A stretch of 64,000 nucleotides of DNA from contig QNQO01000502.1 of assembly GCA_003290165.1 (NCBI GenBank), positions 1-64,000 of the forward strand, in the 5' to 3' direction. The DNA comes from Berberis thunbergii. Lineage: Eukaryota > Streptophyta > Magnoliopsida > Ranunculales > Berberidaceae. Position numbers and translations under genes: made by a program. Under the pieces are notes generated by a model. It had not been told where the DNA came from. It saw only the letters and a program-made list of their open reading frames with translations, and did no database searches. Below are positions 1-12,379 of this stretch, piece by piece. Every line of letters starts with the position of its first letter. Positions within the stretch are counted from its first letter, which is position 1.

Positions 1-1892
1 ATGAACAAATTGAAGAACAATTAGATTTATTAAGTGGAACATTACAAAGACTTAATATCTGATGGACAACATCTTTTGAAGGATGGCCTAGTCGATAATG
101 CCATAATTGTTCAAGATTATCAATACAAGAAGAACTAGAAGTTGGATATACATCTGATATGCTAGAGCTATGACTGGAACTAGTAGATAATCTAGGACTG
201 GAACTGGAACAGAGACTGGAACTAGTAGGACTGGAACTGGAAGCTAATGCTGCCTTGGAGACAGGAAGAACTGGTAGCTTGTATAGCCCATTCTCAAGGC
301 TGCCTCGAGCTAGAACCTTCCTCGAAATTGGATCCTTCACAAAAAAAATAATTGGACCAGAATTCAATGAACACATTGTTATCAGCACAAAATTTAATAA
401 CACTGACCAAATTGGTTGATAAAGAAGGGACATGAAAGACTTGCTTTAGAAGAAAGGGAGTGTGATGAGAAGAAGAGAAAGATAATGACCCAACATTAGC
501 AATAGGAAGAGAAGAACCATTACCAACAGTAACTTTGTCTGATCTTGCATATGGAGAAAAATTGGTGAGACCAACATGATCATTAGTCAAGTGGTGACTT
601 GCTCCTGAATCCAAGTACCAGCCTTCACTATGGAATGGGTTAGATACGGCTGCTAAGGCTGGCATAGCCGGTTTAGGATCAACTGGAGAACCAGAATTCA
701 AATGACTTGCTGATTGCTGAAAATTAACATCAAAGCGATGATAACAAGCCATGGCTATATGACCAAATTTACCACATAACTGGCATTGTGGTCGATCATT
801 AGATGGTTTGTTATAATGACCACCTTGTTGGCTATATTGCTGGACATAATACTGACCATTAGGATTTCTTGCTCGGCCACGTCCTCTGTGAAAATGGCTG
901 CCATAACTCCTTCCTCTGCCTCGACCAAATGATTGTTTACTACTAGAATTTGCTACATTTGCTACATTTGCTGAGATAGTTGGTATGCTGTCTATAGAAC
1001 TTGTTGCTCCAATCTGTTTTCAAATGATAGTAGCATACTGTGAATAGACTCAAGCGAGATCTGATCATCTCGGACATTGATGGCTGTGACTACTGGATTA
1101 TACTCAGTACCTAGTCCATTTAAGAGGTTCATTATATGATCTTGATCTGAAATTATCTCTCCAATAGCTGCTAAATTGTCCGCAGCACTCTTGATTTTCA
1201 TGATATAATCAATCATGGACAGTGAACCCTTCTTGGTAGACTGCAAATCCAAACGTAATTGCATGATTCTTGCTCTTGAGGAAGAAGAAATATATGTTCT
1301 AAAGCCTTCCAGGCTGAGAAAGAGGTAGTATGACCAATGATTTGAGCCATGATTGCTGGTGTAAGTGAGGCATAAATCCAACTGAGTATGGTACGATCTT
1401 GTCTTCTCCAAGCCACAAAGGCAGGATTGATAACTCCTGGACTTAGTTCCTTTGTTGGACAAATTGAAATTCCTTCAATGAAATCTTCAAAACCATTAGC
1501 AAAATGACATTCTCAATTTGAGACTTCCAAAGTATATAGTTGGATCGATCTAATTTTACTGGTAGAGAATGGTTTAAGACTTGAAAGGAAGGAGAAGAAG
1601 ACACATTTGATGTCTGAACATTATTGAGAGAGCCAGAGGAAGACGAGGACTGTGTCGCCATTGATAGAAGAGACTCAAAGCTCTGATACCATGAAAGAAC
1701 TTGATGAACTAAACTGGATCTCTGTATTTGTCAATCTTATCATAGAGCATCCTCTTCTCTATTTATAATGTATGAGATTACAAATGATACAAAGAGAGAC
1801 ATTACACTGACACTAAAAAAAATTTCAAAACAGATTTCAACTCATGACAGTTCATACTAACAATACAAATAGTTCATGCTAACCTTCTAACA
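1..1892 (-). mobile_element. Ty1/copia retrotransposon, 5' part, decayed, cut by window edge
   Basis: Reading the minus strand gives, in order: an LTR (1892-1692), a primer-binding-site-like sequence TGGTATCAGAGC directly inside it (1691-1680), a gag region, a CCHC zinc knuckle (CQLCGKFGHIAMAC, about 786-745), a protease with the DSGAS active site (WYLDSGASHHLT, about 620-580), and a GAG-pre-integrase segment with the hallmark LWHYRLGHPS (about 115-85). The gag start is an ATG at 1661. It is broken into overlapping frames (1661-1443, 1416-1213, 1462-992), so at least two frameshifts have accumulated, and a TGA stop near 290 separates protease from pre-integrase. The integrase, reverse transcriptase and 3' LTR lie beyond position 1. 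The domain order is that of Pseudoviridae-type (copia) elements, and the copy is not functional as read. Confidence 0.88.
1692..1892 (-). repeat. LTR of the copia element (5' LTR in element orientation)
   Basis: On the minus strand the segment starts TGTTAGAAGG and ends CTTTCA immediately before the primer-binding site, giving the TG...CA ends expected of an LTR, length about 201 bp. A TATA-like TATAAATAGAG lies on the minus strand near 1773-1763 and would be the element promoter. The partner LTR is outside the window, so neither identity nor a target duplication can be checked. The outer boundary at 1892 is chosen from the TG dinucleotide and is the less certain end. Confidence 0.65.
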
Positions 1893-3926
1893 ACAATGCA
1901 AACTAACTATCTAACAACTATTTTGTATCTATTCTATCAATCATCAATCAAAGGATTCAAGCTAAGTAAGGTCACTCTACTATCGAATTTTAGTATACAG
2001 TTGCAATCTATGTTTGCTACTTATGTTAACAATGTGAGATTAGAATATCAAGTTTCTAGCTTTCGCATACAATTACGATTATTTGCACACTATGTTGTTT
2101 GAGATTACTCATGCTATGAGAACATGCATGATAATCTACCTAAAGATTGTTAATATCCATATTGTTCAAAAATACAATTGACATAATATCAGTCAAGCTA
2201 AGCGCTCCTACAATTAGTGTACTAATATAGTTATACTATCAGAAGATGTTCGCGTGTAATTACACACATGCAAATGTCTTGTGCGTTGGACGGATGGCAA
2301 TGTACATCGGAAGATGTTTGTTATACATGTCTGAACATTCACACTGGTGTGTCTAGTGTGTATGTCGAATAATATGAATTAGAAGATGGTGGTGTGTATT
2401 GCATGGAATAAAATGTATATATTGTTCACATTATAAAATAAATTTATGATATGCATCCGCAAAGTATGTGTTTTGTATAATGATGCATGTCATTGCACTG
2501 ACAGATGTTGCAGGAAAACAAATTAAGGCGTATGATTACATAATTTGTGAGTTGATAATTTGTAGTGAATAATTCTCAAATCAGCTTTGTAATCTAGTTT
2601 TTTAAAACGTAATGGACCAATGAACCAATCTGAAATCGAACTCATTCTATAATGACAAGATTGATTATTACCAATCTCTGAAAGTAGTACTGAGCATGAA
2701 CTGAAAGTCTGCAAACTGTTTGCAAGAAAATAAGAATTTTTTTGTGGAATGGCAATGACGAGTAGAAGAGCAGCCAGAAGTTTCAGCAAAACAGGGGACA
2801 TTGTTTTTCTTCCTTGAAGTTTTGATTGAGTTTCCACTCAACTTTGTTGTCTTCACTACCACAACTTTTGTTGTAAGATATCAAGAGGCTTTAGATCTCA
2901 AAAAGACATGAAGTATAGAAAAAAAAAATGTGAAGGCCTTGACTTGTGTCCCTAGATGGAGCACATGAACTCACATGGTGAGATGGAAGTGTGTCCCTCA
3001 CTCTTATGCTTTCCATTCTAGCTCCATCAAATCCATGTTTCCTGCCAAATGGATAAAGTTAAAAGGCAAAAATGTGTCTAATAATGCCAGTTGGGGCATA
3101 GGATGTCGATGATATAGTGATGACGACACTGAGAGTTACCATTCAAGATCGATGATCATAGACTTCGAGCATGGTTTGGTTGTCCTTTGGTGGCAGTAAT
3201 GTCATTTGTTGGGTTGCAATAAATAGCACGGATATGGAAAATCTAAAAAGAAAGCAATAGGTGAATATGAACTTAGAGATATATTTATTCACGCCAAAAA
3301 TTATATTACAGATATCCATAGTTTGACAAAACTGGACCTTAATTTATTCACACCTTACAGACTGATAATACAAGGATGGAATGGAACTGCTAGCTTTCAC
3401 TTCACTCTCAGACAGACAAGCACATCTGGATACATGCATCACCTCATTTACAATGAAGCAACTTGAACCCATACATCAGAATGTATTTAACGAATTGTGT
3501 ATTTTCTTTTTTCTACGTGTGCTATACAACATTGAGATATTGACAACTAATGGCATCTATCTATCACGTTCCTTTGGTTTGCATCTTCTTTATAGTCATG
3601 GAACACGATAACCATATGTCAATGGCTCAACAAACCTGATGAAGAAAACGATATTTGTGATAGATTGTTGTCAGATTAACATAGATTTCAAAATGTTAAA
3701 ACTAATACTCCACACATTGTATTATGTTTCGCATGCATATGGTCGAGGAAGGGAAGAAAGTGTACCTTATGATACAAGCCAACACTAATATGATCAATAC
3801 GGGGTAATCATGTTGTCTCCGAGTGCAGAGAGATCTGCTGGTCTTGAGACAACCAGGTCGTTTTCCCATTTACACCCATAACAAACTTCCCACTACTAGG
3901 CTCAAACACTAACATAACAGCTTCAA
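1893..3926. other. intergenic, 3' flank of HK2; no convincing gene
   Basis: AT-rich sequence without a recognisable protein domain, RNA gene or repeat structure. It will contain the 3' UTR of the histidine kinase gene, which ends at 3927. The only possible small gene I noticed is listed separately at 2669-2802. Confidence 0.6.
2669..2802 (-). CDS. possible first exon of a small secreted peptide (weak)
   Basis: From an ATG at 2802 the minus strand reads MSPVLLKLLAALLLVIAIP, a short hydrophobic stretch like a signal peptide, followed by about 25 residues to a possible splice donor (GAGATTG/GTAATAA) near 2669. Without splicing the frame continues to a stop at 2523. I recognise no mature-peptide motif and no cysteine pattern, and no matching second exon is obvious. 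It may be a chance ORF. Confidence 0.15.
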
Positions 3927-6900
3927 TCACGTCTCGTGTGACGGACTCGATCGTTCAGACTCAAAGAAATGCATCACTGCATTGTAAAGTTGTTCCTCTT
4001 CGAACGGCTTTGACACATAACCATCCATTCCACATTTCATGCACTTCTCGTGCGTCGCCTGGATCACATCAGCTGTCATGGCTAGTATTGGTGTGTGCCA
4101 GTGCTTTACATATCTCAAATTCTCACTACATGCATCGCTTGTTTCAGTCTGCTTATTAATATCATTTTCTATGCAACGGACCTGTTGCTTATTAATATCA
4201 TTTTCTATGCAACGGACCTGTCGTGTAGCTTCAAACCTGAAGAAATTGTGGAAGTTAATTGTAAGCATAATAACACACAATTGCAAAACTAGAGAAATCA
4301 AATTATAATGAACTATTCAGAACAAGTGATCTTGGTAAATAAGAGCCAAAAACTGCATTATTTCCATGTGGTTCTATTAAACTTAAATGATAGACACTGT
4401 GTGGAGGGGAGGGGAAGGAATTGGTAGAGCAAAAACTGAAATATTGAAAACAAAATGAAAAAGCATATAGCTTCACTTACCCATCCATCTCTGGCATTTG
4501 GAGATCCATGAAGCAGGCATCAAAGTTATGGGGAGGCCGAAGCTTTGCTAAAGCAGCCTTGCCACTCTCAACACAAGTAACTTTAGCTCCATACTTCTTC
4601 AATGCACCTGCTGCCACCCTCCGGTTGACAACATTGTCATCCACCACTAAGATTTCCTTCCCACTTAGCAAGCTCTGAAGGAACGATGGTCTCTCTTTAT
4701 GATGGTGTTTTCCTGAGCCAAATGCCTGTTGGAAGCACTTCACCAACATACCTAATCTAAGGGGCTTCATTATGACCTCATCCACTAAACCAGATGAACT
4801 AAACTCGGCAGTCTCAGTTGAACTTGAAGTAGCCAATAGGAATATCTTCATGTGGGTTTTAGAGAGTTTTCATTACCACTTAGACGGAGCTCTTTGAGTA
4901 TACAATGGAGAGCGGGAGATATTTCCTTGTTCCATCCATCTTTATCAATAAGCACCATGTCGAAAGGCATTTTTCCACTGATCACATGACAATTAAAAAA
5001 AAAAATCAGCCAAATCAAGCACAAAGTGGTGTGCTATATACATGAACATTTCATGACAGAAAACAGAATTAATTTCTTTAACTTTTTTCTTTTCCTTTTT
5101 ATGGGTTAAGTAGGGATTATTTTGTATCCTAAATCTTGATGTGTTTTGTGAGGACAAGATTGGCATGATTACTTACAAACCACAAGAAAATATTTACCTG
5201 GTCTTGCAAGCATTTGATACATGCGAACACATTGCTTCCAGACTAGTGGCAATATCCACAGAAATTCCAAGTCTGTTGAGATGATACAATGTGACCGCGG
5301 CACGAACACTTCTCACATCGACAATCAATGCTTTTAATCCTTTCAACTCTGACACAGATTGCTCAAACTGATGTCTTTTCTTCTTATCCAAAGAATCAAT
5401 TCGACCTTTTGCCAATCCTACTGTAAACGAAAAGACACTACCAGTCCCACGCTCACTCACAAATCCAATTTCCCCACCCATCATGTCCACCAAACATTTG
5501 CTGATACTCAATCCTATACCGGTGCCACCGTAAGTACGTGAAGTTGAGCTGTCAGCCTGCATGAAAGGCATGAAAATGCGGCTTTGTGCATCAGTTGGTA
5601 TTCCCACCCCAGTGTCTTCAACAGTAACTAACAAATTGATCATTTCTGTTGCATCCATTGAAGAACCATTTTTTAATGTCTCAAATTTCTCCCAGCTCTT
5701 CCACCTGTTAACTACAGGAAGTCCACTTAATGTATCATAAGATTTGACTTCCCCATCATTTGCCAATTCAATGGGTTGTTTCAGCATTTTATCCTTTACT
5801 TCAAGTGGAGTTCTAACTTCATCTGCTATATGCACGGAGACAAGTACATGCCCTTCTTCAGTGAACTGTATTTCAAGGTTAAGAGATCAATGAGCTGAAA
5901 TGAGGAAAATAAAACTAGTCTCATACGTTTCAAGAATGTCAACTAATATGCCTGAGTTCTATATCTTATCAGGCCAACATATTGTGAGTATGAGGCATAG
6001 ACAAGGTGACAAAACTCTGGGGTCTCAAGCACTTTAGATAATAGCAAAGAAACAAGAAATGCAACAAACCTTGACTGAATTTCCAACAAGATTCGTAATT
6101 ATCTGCCTAAAGCGACCAGGATCTCCAATAACCACTTCAGGCACCAAATCAGATATGTACACAGCCAACTTTGTCACACAGGATAGGGACCAACAAATTT
6201 TGTTAGCCGAAACAGTCAACAAAAGCAATAATGAAACAATGAGATTAAATGCAATAAATTTGACAGCTTTTCTTCTACCTCAATGTGTTTATCCTGAGAC
6301 TTGCCAGAAAACAATGACAACACATTGTCAAGAACAGAGCGCAGGTCAAACGGAACAGCTTCAAGCTCAAGCCTGCCTGATTCTATCCTGGCCTGATCAA
6401 GGACCTCATTTATCAATGATATAAGATCTTTCCCACTTTCAAGAGCAGTTGTCGCATAGTCTAGTTGGTTTGCATTGAGATCAGTGTCCATCAACATTTG
6501 TAGCATACCTGAAAGGCAGATACTTCCTGTTAAAATTGAAATAAGATAAAATAAAATAAAATGAACAAAATGCAATGCATCTATAACTTTTCACTGACCT
6601 AAGACACCATTCATTGGAGTTCTGATCTCATGGGAAACTGTAGCAAGGAACTGTTGAAGAAAAAACGGTCAAATTAAATTCTGTAAATATCAAATGGCCA
6701 TCACATCAATTTTGTAATGAAACAAAGAGAGAATCTCGTATCCTAGTGACAATTAGAATCACCTGTGATTTAGCCACATCGGCAGCTTCTGCTCGGACTT
6801 TGAGTTCCATCATTTCACAATAGTCACCTTCAACCTTGGCAATTCGGTTGATAGCTGCATCGAAGATATGGCCTACAAGCAGTGTGATTACTAAAACACC

Positions 6901-8581
6901 CAATGATGCCATTATTGCTGTCAAAGGTGGTGGTGCTTTCAGCTTAAATCTTCAATGTCAAAATAAAAAATAAAAAATAAAAAAATTAGAACTTCAATTT
7001 TGGTTTAAAACTCTCCTGCCATCCATAGAAGCATGTTATTCATAAATGTGACAGCTAACCTGCAATGCATTTCATGCCTCCGAACTGGATCGCCAAAGTC
7101 AAGGTTGCTAATGTGCAACAGACCAGTGTCTGTCACATTAGGACCATACATGCTGATCGGTGCAGAACTATTAGTCGTGTCGTAGACATTCACCACAATT
7201 GTTTGCTTGCTGGCAAGTTGGTGCAGAAGTTTCTCTACTAAAGATGGGACGTCATAGGATGCACCAAGATACCTGCTCAAGAAATCATCACAGGACACTC
7301 ACACACTTGATATGTCGAACAACAACACAACTTTTAATGTGCAAGGTGGATCACTTACCCCTCAGTTGCTTCAATGCGTTGCTCAGGTGTAGCATTTCGA
7401 GGAAGGTCAGTGTTATATATGGCAAACGTGAGCACCACCCCAAGGTGGTTTGACTTTAATAGCTTGAAAGGAGATGTTAGTACTCCCTTTCCACACTTTC
7501 TTGCTCGCAAGATGTTCTCGCGGTCTTCCTGCACGGTGAAAATACTCCAAACTTTCAAATGGTAATGTAAGGAACTGCTATTTATGAGCTCTTTCAGAGG
7601 CATCGAGAAATGACAAACCGGTTTGATAATAAAGTACTTTAAGCCCAAGCGAATATTTTAAGGTAAGAAGCCAAGTACTGGACCTAGAAATTGCTCTTTT
7701 CAACTAACCAATTGGGTCTAGATGGGTGTTGAAGTTGATGCACGAGAAATTCAGTAAACCCTTCAGGTCAACAAAGATAAACTAAGTATAGCCGAAGGTG
7801 AAAGTCGAGCAGTTGACACAAACTCAGCTCTCATGACAAAGTCTGGTAGTGGGGATATATGTAGGTAAGGATCAGAAGCAGATCTACATTGAAGCTAGAG
7901 AGGGCAGTTACCACCCGCCCCCTCCCGTAGATTTGCATTTTCATTGAGCACCTATGTGGCTTTGGCTGACATCTGTTGCATGTTGGTTGCTTCCCCCCTC
8001 GCAATCCAATGAAAGAACCTTGCCCCCTCACTCAACTTAAATGTCTGCAACTTCTCTGCAATCTTTTCCAATTAAATCAAAATAGGAGATGTGTGCATCA
8101 TCCCTCATTTTGGAACCAAAAGTTTACGCATAGCCCAACCTAAAGTCACTTTGTAAACATTCATTTATTTATTTTTCTGGGTCATATGGCAATTTTCTCC
8201 CTGAGTCAACATAATAGCAATTTCAATTTTTAAGCCTTATTAGTTGTTCATTTTCCTTACTTAAGGGCATCATTTTCCCAAAAGAAAGATCAGTTTGCAA
8301 GTTGGATTAATGTAAATCATTAGTGTCCATTGTGTTGCTTTGGCTTCATAGAAATTTTTGTCTATTGATGGGACATTTGCTTTGATTTTGATATGAAATT
8401 AGCAATCCCGGAAAAGGAATATTAAATTATCAGCAAAACTAATTAAAATTAATTAGGACCATTGAAAATTTTTGAAATTAGATATTGTATTTCTAGAATT
8501 TGTAACGCAATGCGATACTTTGACAAACAAAAATTTATTTGACGTGATCAAGTTAAGCGTAACTTATAGCTGCACAACATC

Positions 8582-8613
<32 letters not shown>

Positions 8614-11339
8614 AAAAAACAATAAAATAATAATAATTCCTGGGTCCGCCACTGGTAACAACCAACCCATAACACATACTAAAAAATCATAATATGGGTG
8701 CGGCCTCTTTAGGTATCCTAATAAATTGCCACCTTTTTTTCCTTTTTTTTTTTTTTTGTCATGACACAGAAATAGAGTAAGACAATATAAAGTTGCTGAA
8801 TACCTTTCCAGACATCATATCAATGGAGACAATATGGGAGACAGTTTCTTGGGAGAATATGACGGGTGCATACTCATCTTCGACAGGTGAAGGATCCAGC
8901 TTCTCAGGAATGTAATCTTCAATTGAAGAGTGGTCATCTGTCTCCATTTTCTTTATTGTCCACCCATGCAGCTTCTCAAACTGCTCCCTCTCAGAATGCA
9001 TAACTTTTAAAGCATAGGCGACACCACTTGTCAGTGGCCTTTCGAAGGCTGTCCTTTCTGTATACTCTGCAAATGTTTTCTGTGGAAAAGAGAGGTAGTG
9101 TTAGGGTCATTGTTTTTAAGACATCACATTTTTATACCCAAGACATCTCAGCTTCATCCCACCTATATGTAAATGCATCGCGAACAATGATCAATTAGTC
9201 TTACAAACATAACTCCATAGAAAATAAATGTATGTTCAACCACTAAAGTTCTATCAACCAAGTGCAACTTATACTTCTGATACAGAAGAAATTAGCTTAC
9301 AAGTGAAGGACACCCATCAAGTAATGGTACACACTACCACAATAAAATAGGACAAAAACAATGAACATATGATATCCTTACCTGATCAATGGCAGTAGGC
9401 TTCTTTCCATGGTGAAAGGTTGAGACGAGAATGGCCAAGGCATGAACATGGTTCAGACTCACATTAAACTGATCTTGCAACATTCTAGCTCGCTCGTCAC
9501 ACATGTTAGCAAGCATCTCTCTCCGCCACAAAATTGTATTTTTGTTCATGAACCGAAACAACCATGAAGACCCAATTATCCCTGACAGAAGAAAGACAAC
9601 AAGAAGTTTCCTTCTCCACTTTCCACAGCCTTTAGAAGAGCTCTGAGCCTGTGGTTGCTTCTGAATGAGTTCCTGTTGAGCTTGCTTCTGCTTTGGAATA
9701 ATCCTGAGTCCTTCGTTAAAACAAGAGAACTTCCAGCCTACCATCATGCCGATAAAAACACACCAACTTATCTTTAAAAAACAGATAGGGAGACTTTCGC
9801 AATGCTCTTTTCTGTAATCTCCAAGATATCTTGTTTGCAGATCATTCTGTCAAAGCCAAAACAAGTAAATTTACGTACTGTGATACACGGCTGCATAAGT
9901 TGAAGCTGATCAGAAGCCACACCAAATTAGGATGAGGCACTTACACTAGGCAAACATTCTACAATCCTTCCCCTCTTTTTCATTTGATATTTGCTTCCAC
10001 TTTACTTTTGAACTTTTACAAAAACCAAAAGTGCAGTTTGTCTATTACAGATCCAGGCATGATTTTGGGGTTGTATAGAACACGAGATTATGATTTGCTT
10101 TGGGAATGAAAGTCGGGAAAAAAATTAAAATTAAAAGTCCATTTTGTTCGAAAATGTATTTTTTATATTTTTCTCCCTGAAACACACATTGCACCCAATA
10201 TATATTATCCTTTGTCAAAAATAAGTAATCAAAATAATATACCTTCAAAGTAATAAAATACGCGTCAAGCAACACTGAAGTACTTTAGAATATCCAATTC
10301 GACGAACATTTCTTTACCTTTATCTGATTATTTGACAAAGAAGCTTCAGATAGACCAGGTGGGGCATGTCTCTCCTTTACTAAAGTTGACACGGGTTTCT
10401 TAGGAATGTACTCATCTCGAACTGGACATTGATCCCTAGCTTCTATCTTCTCCTCCACCCATTCATGCCACATTTGAAACTTCTCCCTGTACAAAGACAG
10501 TCCCTCCAGAGCACAATTAAAGTCACCACCCAGTGGCATTTCGAGTCGCATTCTCTCTATACATTCCGAGGGCTTCATCTGTTGAAATCAAACAGTCAAT
10601 GGCATTGATGCCTTTCGCAGAATTTTTTACAAAAATGATGAAAAACAGTAACCCAGCTTAACTGAAGTGGACTGAAACAAGTGCAACTAGAAAGATCCCT
10701 AGACTGACCTATTTCAACTCAAATCAAAACCCATCTTCAATTTAAGTTTATTCTAGCAGTCATTTCAATCAGCATATCCATCTAATCTCTTCTACCCAAA
10801 CTTCATTAATTGTAATTTTCAGTTATATCTACGGTAAGTACCTTAGGATATCAAATCGCAAATCAAACAAAAAAGCAACAAAACTCCGAATACCATAGAC
10901 TAATAAGAAAATAAGAAGCTAATAAACTTGCCTGATCATACTCGTCAAACAAAGTGGCCATGGCATGAAGCTGACTCCTAGTGACATTCAACCTCTCCTG
11001 CAAAATTCTAGCTTTCTCAACCCACAAGGTTGAGACTTTCTCCTTCTTCATTGAACCCCCATTATGATTCAAATTAGGAAAGAGCCATAGAGACCCAATA
11101 AGACAAACAAAAACTGACAAAACCATAAATGCTCTCCTCCACTTCAAGCCATCACCACTAGATCCTTGCAACTGTTCCTTCCTCACCACCTTTGCAACAT
11201 TACTATTAGCTGGTATTCTGGAGGATTTACAAGTAGAGAGCTTGCAATGCAAAGTCATCCTAACTAAAACCCATTTACATCTCTTCAAAAACAGTCTTGG
11301 AAGTTTGAGAAAAACCCCAGCTACAGCTAAAAAACTCAT
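3927..11339 (-). CDS. HK2: cytokinin receptor histidine kinase, AHK2 type; frameshifted as read
   Basis: Membrane hybrid histidine kinase that senses cytokinin and passes phosphate via His to Asp to HPt proteins. Exons: 11339-10932, 10578-10318, 9846-9382, 9079-8804, 7528-7359, 7272-7060, 6949-6763, 6650-6599, 6508-6279, 6168-6070, 5865-5198, 4977-4481, 4236-3927. All phases fit except exon 12. Visible parts, numbering as if exon 12 were in frame: hydrophobic segments near residues 71-87, 244-261 and 304-322 (the extra N-terminal region typical of AHK2), a CHASE domain about 350-590 ([14 protein letters not shown]), a further TM segment about 606-626, His about 667 in [10 protein letters not shown], ATPase boxes ([17 protein letters not shown]), a degenerate receiver, then a receiver with Asp about 1168 ([11 protein letters not shown]). 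Expected about 1278 residues against about 1176 in Arabidopsis AHK2. As read, a missing base near 4857-4860 stops translation at about residue 1052 and removes the last receiver. The start is the first in-frame ATG (11339). Intron 1 has a GC donor. Confidence 0.9.
4151..4222 (-). repeat. 36-bp direct tandem duplication inside HK2 exon 13
   Basis: Two adjacent 36-bp copies (4151-4186 and 4187-4222) differ only at their last base. The unit is a multiple of three, so the reading frame is kept and the protein carries [12 protein letters not shown] twice in a row. It lies just after the conserved FEATRQ of the C-terminal receiver domain, in the helix following the phospho-accepting Asp. Arabidopsis AHK2 has a single copy here. 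Confidence 0.95.
7873..8656. mobile_element. candidate non-autonomous DNA element in HK2 intron 4
   Basis: Intron 4 (7529-8803) is far longer than its neighbours. Its right part ends in CCTGGGTCCGCCACTG, whose reverse complement CAGTGGCGGACCCAGG resembles a terminal motif I have often seen at plant MITE-like repeats. A weaker counterpart (CAGAAGCAGATCTACATTG) begins near 7873, followed by a C-rich stretch. The inverted repeats match only partly and no target duplication is clear, so this is a tentative call. Confidence 0.35.
8581..8602. repeat. homopolymer run of 22 C
   Basis: Uninterrupted C22 followed by A-rich sequence inside HK2 intron 4. On the transcribed strand it is G22, able in principle to form G-quadruplexes and error-prone to sequence. 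Confidence 0.95.
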
Positions 11340-12200
11340 CAAAACCAAAGCTTCTTCACAAAACCCCTTTCAAAGTTGCAGAAGTTTTCAGCACACTTCA
11401 AAGTAACAAACAAAACCAAATCATCCCACCTTTCCCTTCTGTTCCACTCTCCACTGTCAAACAGAGAACCCCATCAAATCTTGGCATTTTAGGAGAAATC
11501 CCACTTGATGAATCTCTGCAAACCCAACTCAAGACCCAGTCAAGATTTCAACTTTATTCCTCTGTTTCACCTCCAAAACCAATCAAGAACCATACTTTTT
11601 GAGAACCACATTTCAGAAATTCTCCAAACAGAGTTGCTGGATGATCCCCCGCACTTGATTTCTCTGCAAACCCAACTGGAATCAATGATACCCACTCTGT
11701 TTATTCCCTCTCCTTTCTCTGTCTCTGTCTCTCTCTCTACTTCACTCTCTCTAACTTCAGTTTGGTGTGTAGTGCGTTTATTGTTTGAGGTTGGCTACAT
11801 CATTATCTCATCATCATCTCTTGCGCAAAGTTAGTGAACTAAACCAAGATCAAAGTTGAAGAGCACCCAAAAAAATCCAATTTTTAATTAACAAAAACTC
11901 TTCTTTCTTCTTCTTCTCTCTCTCCCCTCTTTTGCTTTTGCTATGAGAAGGACGAAAGAGACTGAACCGTTCGCGTTTACAGGGCTTCTTTGTTTCTCTC
12001 TCGATCACACAGACAGGGAGAGGCTCTGTTTCGAGTTCAGAAGCCAGTGAAGTAGAGTGGGGTCTACAAGCCTGCTAAAATGCGCATGGAGAGTTGAGGA
12101 TCTTAACTGGAACCTTATGGATGTTTTGATATTTTGAATATATAAAGGTGATGATGAGTTCTTGGTGGTTTACCGGTTTACCCACAATAATAGAATATAT
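11340..12200 (-). promoter_or_regulatory. HK2 5' leader and promoter region
   Basis: Upstream of the HK2 ATG there is no other gene. The plus strand is CT-rich (for example 11706-11740 and 11900-11940), so the HK2 transcript strand is GA-rich, as in many plant 5' leaders. I could not place a transcription start, and a leader intron cannot be excluded. Confidence 0.4.
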
Positions 12201-12217
12201 ATATATATACAAGGGTT

Positions 12218-12379
12218 TGTCTAAACATCGAGGGAAGGGAAATCAGCAAAGGTAGCGGGGTGAAGCCGTTCATTTTTTTTGAGATGCGTAAAAATGTTTT
12301 GAAATACATTTTTTCATATATCTCGAGAAAGATGAACAGCTTCACCCCCTCTCTCGCTGATTCACTCGCCATTTAGAAT
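12218..12379. mobile_element. foldback MITE, copy 1 of a local family
   Basis: The two halves are imperfect inverted repeats: the left arm (CGAGGGAAGGGAAATCAG...) pairs with the right arm ending CTCGCCATTTAGAAT. The outer end CATTTAGAAT and the inner CTCGAGA motif are shared with the elements at 14587-14764 and 50578-50721. No coding capacity. Arms are more diverged here than in copy 2. Confidence 0.65.

Noticed and set aside
11505..11834. 109-codon plus-strand ORF
   Set aside because: Lies in the antisense of the HK2 leader and is CT-repeat rich, with no domain.
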